64,000 bases of DNA from contig OZ271855.1 of assembly GCA_965601955.1 (NCBI GenBank), forward strand, positions 1,488,001 through 1,552,000. Direction: 5' to 3'. Positions 51,634-58,737 of this stretch are shown in pieces; positions within the stretch are counted from its first letter, which is position 1; every line of letters starts with the position of its first letter. The notes beneath the pieces were generated by a model. The model made no database searches. It saw only the letters and a program-made list of their open reading frames with translations, and was not told the DNA's origin. Position numbers and translations under genes: made by a program. The stretch is from RHLJ01 sp965601955. GTDB lineage: Bacteria; Bacteroidota; Rhodothermia; Balneolales; Balneolaceae.

Positions 51634-54471
51634 CTAAAATGTCATAATTAACTCTGTAAGATTTACATCTGTAGAAAGGTTCAGCCTCTTTCTTAATCGA
51701 TATCTTCTTTCCTCAACACCGCGGACAGAAATGCTGAGTAGAGGAGCAATCTCTTTTGACGAAAGGTTCATTCTCAGGTAAGCACAAAGTCTCAAATCGC
51801 TGGGAGTAAGTTGAGGATGCTTCTCCTTGAGCCGTTTAAAAAAATCACCATGTGCCTGGTCATAGAGTTGCTCAAATACTTCCCATTCATGCTCATCCTC
51901 AATGCCTTGCTCAATGAGCCTGTTAATCTTGCTGTAATAACTGCTTGGAAGTTTAACACCGAGTTCCTTTTTTTGTTTATCTAATTCCTCTTTAAGAGAT
52001 GCGAGAAGATTATTTTTACGCATCATTGCCATGGTATTAGAAGCCAGTTGAGCCGATTTATGTTCAATCTCCGATTGAAGCTTTTCGTTGGTAAGTTTGA
52101 TTACTTCTTTTTCGGCTTTCTCTCTATCCCGCTGAGCAGCTTTATGCTTTTCCTCCAGTTCTTTTCCAATGGCCTTCCACTGTTTTCTGGAAATGTACAG
52201 CCTGATCATGAATACTAGAGAGATGAAAATTAGTACATAAAAAAAGTAGGCACCGGTAGTTAAATACCAGGGTTCTCCAATCTCAAATGAAAGGCTGGTA
52301 GTTTCAGAAATAAGACCATTTACACCAATAGATCGCACCAGGAATGTATATTCTCCGGATAACAGACGGTCGAAACGTACACTGTTTTCAGGAGACCAGT
52401 CGCTCCACCCTGGCATTAACCCCTCAAGCTTATATTGGAAAAAGGGTTGATTTCCTACTACTTGTGTTGATGACCAGGAAAGGGCAACATTGTTGAATGC
52501 ATTTGAAAGAAATAAATCCCTGGACCCAGGGTCTGTGGTAATCTTTTCGGTTTGTACATTGGACGCTGAAAGTGATTTGATTTCTACATTAGTGCGGGGG
52601 TATTTGGACCTGCTAATGTTTTCCATATTTAGGATTACAAAACCATCATCCAGGCTAATAAGGTACATCCGGTTACCCAGGGAGATAATGTTTTGGTACC
52701 CTTCCACCATTTCGAATCCATACATCTCCGGGATTAAGGTATATAGCAGCTTTATGGAATTAAAATGAATTTCAAACAGGCTTATCTCTGCTTCCTTTAT
52801 TACCCAATATTGATGATTTCCTGCAGGCAGCACATTTCTTACAGTACCTTTAGTGGTAAAGAAAGGATCAAGCCCAACATAGGTAATGAATTTTTCTGCA
52901 ATAGAATCCCACTCATACAGAGAGTCGGCAAAAGACGTAAATATTCTCCCATCAAACTTAAATACCCTGTTTGTAGCTTGAGGTAATCCATACTCTGAAC
53001 CTATTTCCTGAACCTGATCAATGGCAGTAAAAGTGATATTGGGTTGAAGTTTAAATATCCCCCTTACTGTATGTCCGAGCCAGATATTTCCCTGATGATC
53101 AATTTCCAAAAAACGGGCAGGAGCCCTGAACCCAAATAGTGCATGCGATTGTTGCCAGGTGTTGTTTTCTTTTTTGTACACAACCAAATCGCTGTAAGTG
53201 CTTTGCAGCAACACATCCTGGTTGTCGAGAGGATAAGATTTTAAGGTATACCCTCCTGAAATATCACTTACTTTCTGCAGCGATTTATCCTCGATTACAT
53301 AGGTACCATCATTAAGGCCTCCATACAACTTTCCATCAAACTCTTCCAAAAACCATACCTGTCCCTGAGAGCCCGGTATCAGGTTTTTATCATAAAAATT
53401 TCCATTAGTATCCCGTTTATACCAAAAAATACCCTGGTTGGTACCTACGTAAAGTTCATTGTTAAATAGCGCTGCTGCATATACACTTCCAATATCATTA
53501 GCCATACCCCTATAACTTTGAAAAGGAATATCAAAAGCGATGTAGGAAAGGCCTTTGTCCATTCCTACCCAGATATTTCCGAATACATCAACTTCAAGAG
53601 AGAGAATGGTGTCGTTTTGTAGCTGATCGTTGGTAGTGATGTTTTTTAGGAGCTTGAAATTGGTATCGTATACATAGATGCCATTCAAAATGGTGCCAAA
53701 AAAGATTTTATCATCAGTACGAATGGCCACGTTAATTTCGCTATTAACCAACTCATCATAACCTTCTATGTTCAGTCTGTTGAACTCCTGCCCATCATAT
53801 TGATATATCCCTTCCGTCGAGGCAATCATGATATTACCATTTGGTAATTCAATTACCGAGCGGATTTCTTCATTACTGAGGAAGCTGCTACCAGGAATAG
53901 GGACAAATTCATTGTTTTGAAGAGTAAAAAGTCCCTCTCCGACTTTTTGAGTATATATCTCATCTCCTACTTTGTGCAGGAACATGAAGGTGCCGAAGGT
54001 GTTCAACCGAAACACATTGTTGCCATCATATCCATAGATTGAGCCAAAGCTATGGAAATAGATATTGCCTTCATGCTTCACAATTTTCCAGATGGCATCA
54101 TTTCCCATCTCGGGATCCTCAAGTTGGGCAGCTAACGAAGTGTACTCCAATTCCTGATCAGAATTAGCGGACCAATAACCGAATTCCTCAAAAGAACCGG
54201 TATAAATTTGATCATCAATGTAGGCTACAGACCTGAAAATAGTTTGATGAGACAAGCCATACATTTTGGCGTTAGTATTCTCTAAAACCAGTAAACCATA
54301 ATTATTAGCAACGAATATTTTTTGCTTTCCATCTCCCGAAATATCCCAGTTTTGGTTACCGGCCCCTTCGATTAGCTCATCATAATTACTTATATGAAAA
54401 CTTAGTTGCCCTAAACACCATGTAGAAGGTAATACAAGAAAAAAAAGGAGGGATAAAAAGGCGCGAATCAT
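51634..54471 (-). CDS. Membrane sensor-regulator with Reg_prop/Y_Y_Y periplasmic part and LuxR-type HTH
   Basis: 945 residues. A signal peptide is followed by a periplasmic beta-propeller of Reg_prop-type repeats (for example DVFGNIWVGMDKGLSYI and DHQGNIWLGHTVRGIF) and a Y_Y_Y domain near 650-735 (FQYKLEGLMPGWSDWSPE). A membrane helix (about 740-761) leads to a cytoplasmic coiled coil (about 762-840) and a C-terminal LuxR/GerE-like helix-turn-helix (about 885-940: LTPSDLRLCAYLRMNLSSKEIAPLLSISVRGVEE). No histidine kinase domain is present, so it is a one-protein transmembrane regulator. It faces the polysaccharide locus and probably senses its glycan. Confidence 0.87.
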   Translation of the reverse strand: MIRAFLSLLFFLVLPSTWCLGQLSFHISNYDELIEGAGNQNWDISGDGKQKIFVANNYGLLVLENTNAKMYGLSHQTIFRSVAYIDDQIYTGSFEEFGYWSANSDQELEYTSLAAQLEDPEMGNDAIWKIVKHEGNIYFHSFGSIYGYDGNNVFRLNTFGTFMFLHKVGDEIYTQKVGEGLFTLQNNEFVPIPGSSFLSNEEIRSVIELPNGNIMIASTEGIYQYDGQEFNRLNIEGYDELVNSEINVAIRTDDKIFFGTILNGIYVYDTNFKLLKNITTNDQLQNDTILSLEVDVFGNIWVGMDKGLSYIAFDIPFQSYRGMANDIGSVYAAALFNNELYVGTNQGIFWYKRDTNGNFYDKNLIPGSQGQVWFLEEFDGKLYGGLNDGTYVIEDKSLQKVSDISGGYTLKSYPLDNQDVLLQSTYSDLVVYKKENNTWQQSHALFGFRAPARFLEIDHQGNIWLGHTVRGIFKLQPNITFTAIDQVQEIGSEYGLPQATNRVFKFDGRIFTSFADSLYEWDSIAEKFITYVGLDPFFTTKGTVRNVLPAGNHQYWVIKEAEISLFEIHFNSIKLLYTLIPEMYGFEMVEGYQNIISLGNRMYLISLDDGFVILNMENISRSKYPRTNVEIKSLSASNVQTEKITTDPGSRDLFLSNAFNNVALSWSSTQVVGNQPFFQYKLEGLMPGWSDWSPENSVRFDRLLSGEYTFLVRSIGVNGLISETTSLSFEIGEPWYLTTGAYFFYVLIFISLVFMIRLYISRKQWKAIGKELEEKHKAAQRDREKAEKEVIKLTNEKLQSEIEHKSAQLASNTMAMMRKNNLLASLKEELDKQKKELGVKLPSSYYSKINRLIEQGIEDEHEWEVFEQLYDQAHGDFFKRLKEKHPQLTPSDLRLCAYLRMNLSSKEIAPLLSISVRGVEERRYRLRKRLNLSTDVNLTELIMTF

Positions 54472-54689
54472 GCAAATGAGTAGATAACTACATGTTATGA
54501 TGGATGAAAATGAAAGTAATAATCTCGGTTAACATAATAAACGAGTAAAGAATGTTTGAATCGATAAATGAGGCATATGGCTTTTACCTTATTTTTTATT
54601 GATGGAAAGCCAAATGAATATGTAGGGGAATTAATAAAAAACTATACACACCATAGATACACTTAAACAAACACAAAGCACCTAAATGA
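54472..54689. other. Non-coding stretch upstream of regulator and pseudogene
   Basis: About 220 AT-rich bases with no supported ORF. It should hold the regulator's promoter on the minus strand, but no exact TAnnTTTG element was found. Confidence 0.4.
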
Positions 54690-54761
54690 ATCTTCCCGAT
54701 CTGATTCTATGTTTCTGTGACCGGGGTGCCGGTGTTTATATTGCTGAAGTCATTTGGGTAA
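54690..54761 (+). pseudogene. Remnant of a second DUF420 (CtaM-like) gene, 3' end only
   Basis: Read in frame from 54690 it gives IFPI-stop-FYVSVTGVPVFILLKSFG-stop, matching the last 23 residues of the intact DUF420 protein encoded at 37506-38075 (FPIWLYVSVTGVLVFILLKTFG). The tryptophan codon has become TGA at 54702-54704. The natural stop TAA at 54759-54761 is kept, and the insertion element starts at once after it. Similarity upstream of 54690 is weak (a GCACC...AAATG stretch at 54678-54688), so most of the gene is gone. Confidence 0.8.
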
Positions 54762-55334
54762 AAGCCCACGATTTTAATCGTGGGCTTTTGGATAACGTTG
54801 TTCTAGGTAAAACCATTTCAATGGTTTACATTCTTTGAAAAATGTCTCATTCGAAAAATAAAGTTTGGGTTCATGCAATTTGGTCCACCAAAAACCGAAT
54901 GCCTTTCATTAGTAGTGATATTGAAAAGAAGGTGTTTGATTTTATAAAGAATGAATTTGATCGACTGGAATGCTCATTACAAATCATAAATGGAGTGCCA
55001 GATCATATTCGTTGTCTATTTTTGCTAAATCAAAATAAATCGTTGGCGGAAGTTTTAAAGCAGATTAAAGGAAGTTCTTCTCATTGGATAAATCAAAATG
55101 ATCTTACATTTTCGAAGTTTGCTTGGCAAACGGGTTATGCGGCTTATTCCGTAAGCGAGTCTCTGGTTAAACAGGTTCACTCCTATATTAAGATTCAAAA
55201 ACAACATCACTTAAATGAAGACTTTCGTTCAGGAATAGGAAGAGTTTATAGAGCTACACAAATTGGAAAACGGTTAAAACCGTTTTTATTCCTCAATTCT
55301 TTTCTCTTGGCCCATGATTGAAATCATGGGCTTG
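54761..55334 (+). mobile_element. IS200/IS605-type insertion element
   Basis: About 570 bases bounded by two subterminal hairpins of related sequence: left arms 54762-54773 and 54776-54787 (GCCCACGATT core), right arms 55310-55319 and 55322-55331 (GCCCATGATT core). It holds a single Y1-type transposase gene and has no terminal inverted repeats, as expected of IS200 elements. Another hairpin, AAACCATT/AATGGTTT at 54810-54827, lies just before the start codon, and AAAACGGTT/AACCGTTTT at 55267-55286 near the gene end. Confidence 0.85.
54842..55321 (+). CDS. tnpA: IS200-family Y1 transposase, probably inactive (HUH motif is HIR)
   Basis: 159 residues, normal length. Family features are VWVHAIWSTKNRMPFI at 8-23, IINGVPDHIRCLFL at 48-61, QIKGSSSHWIN and FAWQTGYAAYSVSESLV; the catalytic tyrosine is Y115 in SYIKIQKQHH. 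The metal-binding HUH motif should read His-x-His, but here it is H55-I56-R57: codon 55010-55012 is CGT where CAT is expected, a single transition. The frame is otherwise intact. Loss of a metal ligand should abolish strand cleavage, so the copy is probably dead although recently active. The stop lies inside the right-end hairpin. Confidence 0.85.
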   Translation: MSHSKNKVWVHAIWSTKNRMPFISSDIEKKVFDFIKNEFDRLECSLQIINGVPDHIRCLFLLNQNKSLAEVLKQIKGSSSHWINQNDLTFSKFAWQTGYAAYSVSESLVKQVHSYIKIQKQHHLNEDFRSGIGRVYRATQIGKRLKPFLFLNSFLLAHD

Positions 55335-55336
55335 AT

Positions 55337-55501
55337 CTAGGATGACTCTTTAGTTTTTGATTTCCAATTTGATTTGGTGAAAACGATGGCCAAAATCACT
55401 CCAACTACAAATCCTCCGGCTTGGTTGCCAAGTGCTGATCCAATTCCCAGACAAACAATAATGATTAAAATGAACAGTGCGATATTATTCTGGATCTTCC
55501 C
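55337..55501 (-). other. Possible small membrane ORF without a clear start
   Basis: On the minus strand a frame ending in TAG at 55339-55337 gives one hydrophobic hairpin (NIALFILIIIVCLGIGSALG, then GGFVVGVILAIVFTK) and a basic tail. It overlaps the 3' end of the next gene in another frame. No ATG, GTG or TTG precedes the hydrophobic part in frame before a stop, so it may be a remnant, use a rare start, or be unreal. The right end of the insertion element lies just after its stop. Confidence 0.3.
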
Positions 55502-56183
55502 CTCGAACCAGAACCTTTGTTTTGTCGAATTCTAATTCGCTGTCCGGCACTTCTCTTTCTTCTATATCAGTAACCTGACTAATACTTTTTGCAAGGGGAT
55601 AGATATACATTTCGTTTCTGATGCTGATTGATCCTGATTCATTAATAAATAAATTCCAGAAACCATACTTATGGTTTGCATACAACTCCTTATTGAGTTT
55701 ATGGTCTGGTAGGAAGTAATAAGTACCAACTATTCTTTCAATATTTGGATTATTGGGTATGTACTCAATGGTCACTGATTCCCTAAGCCCATCAAATAGA
55801 AACTTTTTTTCTTCTTTATTTCTCTGGACACTAACTAGTTCTCCCGGCTCTTCATCTAATGGATACCACCAGATAGTGTCAGACTCTGAACTCTCCATAT
55901 ACACCTTTTTATCTTCTAGGTCATAATAGGTGGTAGATATCCCCATCCCTAAAGATTCTGTTATAGTTTTATACCTCTTTTCCTTAACAATACCGGTCAT
56001 TGAATTTCCGAAAAGATAATAGAAGTAATCTGTAGGGATTTGAGAGTTAATTGATTCGTGCTCTACGCTAAAAGTGACTTCTCCTTCAAAGTATTTGCTT
56101 GAATTTTGTGCTACAGCACTCAGTTGAAACAAAGCAAAGACGAGAGCTACTGATGCAAAGAGGTTGGCTCGAGTTTTTATCAT
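55485..56183 (-). CDS. Exported protein of unknown function
   Basis: 232 residues from ATG 56183, the start that yields a clean signal peptide (NLFASVALVFALFQLSAVAQ); an upstream start would overlap the lactonase gene. The mature part begins YFEGEVTFSVEHES and contains YYLFGNSMTGIVKEKRYKT and TTYYDLEDKKVYM, the beta-rich pattern of DUF4412-like periplasmic proteins. No catalytic motif is visible. It starts about 20 bases after the lactonase stop and may be co-transcribed with it. Function unknown. Confidence 0.75.
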   Translation of the reverse strand: MIKTRANLFASVALVFALFQLSAVAQNSSKYFEGEVTFSVEHESINSQIPTDYFYYLFGNSMTGIVKEKRYKTITESLGMGISTTYYDLEDKKVYMESSESDTIWWYPLDEEPGELVSVQRNKEEKKFLFDGLRESVTIEYIPNNPNIERIVGTYYFLPDHKLNKELYANHKYGFWNLFINESGSISIRNEMYIYPLAKSISQVTDIEEREVPDSELEFDKTKVLVRGEDPE

Positions 56184-56205
56184 AGAAATAGAATATCCAT
56201 TAATA

Positions 56206-57375
56206 TTAATAAAACACCACACAAACTGGAGTAGGCACTTCTAAACTCTGCCCAGAGTAGCTTAAGGCTCCCGTGTTTCCATCGATATTGAACACATACA
56301 CATCATCGGTATTTTGATTGGCTACAAAAAGCTGGTCTCCATTTGGCAGTATAGCAAAGTTCCTAGGGAATTCACCCTGGGTAGAAGTATGATCTAATTC
56401 AGTAAGTAACCCGGTTGTGGAATTGATGCTGAAGCTCACAATACTATTATGGCCACGATTGGAGCCATACAGGAAATTCCCATTCGGATGTACGTGGATA
56501 TCTGCGGTTGAATTCCACTCAGAAAAGCCATCAGGTAAGGTTGAAATCACCTGGAGGTCCTCAAGAGCTCCGCTGTCAGGGTTGTATGAAAATACTGATA
56601 CGGTGCTATTCAGCTCATTCATTACATAAGCGATATTCAGGGTAGGGTGGAAGTCCATGTGGCGCGGACCCGAGCCTGCTTCAAGAGCAGCGAACTCCTG
56701 CTCTGTTTTTGAAACGGTTTGTGAGCTATGATCGATGGAGTAACTCCATACTTTATCACTTCCCAAATCAGGAATGAACAGGAAATTATTATCTGGGCTG
56801 ATTTTTGCCATATGGGGATGGGAAGCGTTCTGGTTTGGATGCGGCCCTGATCCTTCGTGATCAAGCTGTTGCTTGAATTCTAAGCTTCCGTCTTCATTTC
56901 TTGCGTAAACAACAGCAACCCCTCCATTATAATTAGAGGCGAACACCATGCTTCCGGTTGCATCCACGCTTACATGTGCCGGTGACTGGGCATTGGAAGG
57001 ATACTTTTCGATAAATGTCAGGCTACCGTCTTCTTCAATCGTGAAGGCATAAATATATCCTGTAGGTTCATTACCTCGTCCAAGCTCACTTACGGCATAG
57101 AGGTTTTTTCTGTCTGGTGAAACAGTAACAAAAGATGGATTAATTACTTCGGCAGCTGTACCTGTTAAACTTAGCGAACCATTTTCAGCAATAGAAGCAG
57201 AGTAAATCCCTTCTGCTTTTCCATTTACCCAGCCTTCGTCTCTGGTATATGTGCCGATGAAAAGGGAAGTAGGTTCCAGGGTTTCAGTACCTGGTTCTTC
57301 TCCATTAGAAGAATTGGAATCACAATGGATTCCTGTTACAAAGAGTAGAATGAGGAGTGGGAATAGAGATTTCAT
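56206..57375 (-). CDS. Exported lactonase-family beta-propeller protein (6-phosphogluconolactonase-like)
   Basis: 389 residues with a signal peptide that may be a lipoprotein signal (LLFVTGIHCDSNSS). A seven-bladed propeller of the PF10282 lactonase family follows: LFIGTYTRDEGW, NPSFVTVSPDRKNLYAVSELG, SPAHVSVDATGSMVFASNYNGG, SGPRHMDFHPTLNIAYVMNEL and FPRNFAILPNGDQLFVANQNTDDV. Export argues against a role in the cytoplasmic pentose phosphate route; hydrolysis of another sugar lactone is likelier. A palindromic repeat lies just upstream of its start. Confidence 0.85.
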   Translation of the reverse strand: MKSLFPLLILLFVTGIHCDSNSSNGEEPGTETLEPTSLFIGTYTRDEGWVNGKAEGIYSASIAENGSLSLTGTAAEVINPSFVTVSPDRKNLYAVSELGRGNEPTGYIYAFTIEEDGSLTFIEKYPSNAQSPAHVSVDATGSMVFASNYNGGVAVVYARNEDGSLEFKQQLDHEGSGPHPNQNASHPHMAKISPDNNFLFIPDLGSDKVWSYSIDHSSQTVSKTEQEFAALEAGSGPRHMDFHPTLNIAYVMNELNSTVSVFSYNPDSGALEDLQVISTLPDGFSEWNSTADIHVHPNGNFLYGSNRGHNSIVSFSINSTTGLLTELDHTSTQGEFPRNFAILPNGDQLFVANQNTDDVYVFNIDGNTGALSYSGQSLEVPTPVCVVFY

Positions 57376-57399
57376 GGAGATTCTTTTCTATAAGATAAT

Positions 57400-57440
57400 A
57401 TGAGTTTGAGCTGAGAGCTGAGAGCTAACAGCTCTCAGCT
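57400..57440. repeat. Palindromic repeat, copy 2
   Basis: ATGAGTTTGAG at 57400-57410 is followed by overlapping hairpins. The best is AGCTGAGAGCT at 57416-57426 with AGCTCTCAGCT at 57430-57440 around a three-base AAC loop; an alternative first arm is 57409-57419. It shares the flank and the AGCTAACAGC core with copy 1 at 51567-51613. It lies between two minus-strand genes and has no T tract. Confidence 0.72.
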
Positions 57441-57532
57441 TTGGCACTTAAAGAGAACTGCTTATCCTAAACTCAAGTTAAGATAGAGGCTGCTAACCAA
57501 AAATCATTGTGATAAAAGTTCTCACGACTGAA

Positions 57533-58675
57533 CTAGTTTTGATAAGCCTCAACCAGCTTCATCCAGTCATTCACATCTTCACCAAACTGAGCCTTCATCT
57601 GAGAGTTAACCGTATCAGCCATTCCTTCCGGAAATATCTCACTTCCATGGAGTGCTCCTAAAAAAGCACCCATCACCTGCATATAGGAGTCGGTATCATG
57701 GCCAAACTCAAGTATGATTTGCATAGAAGCCATTGGATGGCCGTCTGTGAAATCGGCTACCGCAAAAACGACTACCAAAGGTACCCAGGCTTCCCACCAG
57801 TAAGTGGTTTGCAATTCAGATTCCAGGAGATGATAAAGTAGGGCAATATTTCCATCCGCTCTTTCAGAAATCGACAACGCCCTATCCAGCCATTGAGTTG
57901 TTGCCCGGTTCACATAAAGTGTACCATTATAATTAAGTGGATCAGTCGTCTTTATGGTTTCTATCACTGATTCCCAGCTACCATCTTCGGTAAGTGCGTT
58001 GGCTAATCCAGCAACGATGGCTGAATTTATATCCTTGGCAATTCCATTGTCGAAGTAGGCAAGCTCATAGGTTTTTTTGTAAGCCGCTTCAGGATTTCCT
58101 GGGAAAAGTGCAGCAACGGGTGGGAAAGCCATTGATCCCATAACTGTGGGAACTCCTCCCCAAATCCGTTCGGTAGGGTAGGCATTTTCACGCTCACCAA
58201 GAGCCCATCGCGATGCATAACCTATTTCTATCATCCACTCTTTATTGATTTCCTGGTACTTCTCAGGAAGGTGATCTCCAAAATTCAGGGTTCCTCTTGC
58301 CATATCTTCTTTAGTGATGTTTCCATCAGAAGCCTCCAGCGCATCAAAGAAAATCATTTTCAATCGCGTATCATCTGTAACTGTACCAGCAGGGGGCTGA
58401 TTCTCCCAAACCCCGAACGGTTCGATGGGACGGGGATAATCCCGAAGTTTGAAAAGGGCTCCAAGCTCATCTAAGCCTTGCGGTGTAATTTTTTGATCGG
58501 TGGTAGACCAAAAGCTTCGTTCTGGTGGAGCGAATTCAGTTGGGCCACCGGCTGCATCTCCAATCGCAGAGCCAATGAGCAGTCCATATACTTTATCATC
58601 AAGAGAGGATTGGGCCTTAAGGAATGAAGATTGGAGAATCAGGATTGAAGAAATAAGAATGATGAACCTTGACAT
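57533..58675 (-). CDS. Exported ADP-ribosylglycohydrolase-family protein
   Basis: 380 residues from ATG 58675, which begins a signal peptide (FIILISSILILQSSFLKAQ); the longer frame to 58750 has no leader and overlaps the divergent gene. The fold is that of ADP-ribosylglycohydrolase/DraG (PF03747): LLIGSAIGDAAGGPTEF near 32-48, the first metal motif T100-D-D-T in GTVTDDTRL, and the second in EFGHDTDSYMQVMGAFLGALHG near the C-terminus. Export is unusual for the family and suggests that the substrate is not an internal ADP-ribosylated protein. A nucleoside-type or glycan substrate is possible. Confidence 0.83.
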   Translation of the reverse strand: MSRFIILISSILILQSSFLKAQSSLDDKVYGLLIGSAIGDAAGGPTEFAPPERSFWSTTDQKITPQGLDELGALFKLRDYPRPIEPFGVWENQPPAGTVTDDTRLKMIFFDALEASDGNITKEDMARGTLNFGDHLPEKYQEINKEWMIEIGYASRWALGERENAYPTERIWGGVPTVMGSMAFPPVAALFPGNPEAAYKKTYELAYFDNGIAKDINSAIVAGLANALTEDGSWESVIETIKTTDPLNYNGTLYVNRATTQWLDRALSISERADGNIALLYHLLESELQTTYWWEAWVPLVVVFAVADFTDGHPMASMQIILEFGHDTDSYMQVMGAFLGALHGSEIFPEGMADTVNSQMKAQFGEDVNDWMKLVEAYQN

Positions 58676-58698
58676 GCTATAATTCAATGGTATATTTG
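58669..58698 (+). promoter_or_regulatory. Candidate Bacteroidota-type promoter
   Basis: TTG at 58669-58671, 19 bases, then TATATTTG at 58691-58698, an exact TAnnTTTG element at ideal spacing. It would start transcription near 58705, about 33 bases before the TTG start of the membrane-protein gene. It overlaps the first codons of the divergent ADP-ribosylglycohydrolase gene. Confidence 0.5.
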
Positions 58699-58737
58699 TT
58701 GGAATTAATTCTATCTGACTATAAATAGCACTAAACA

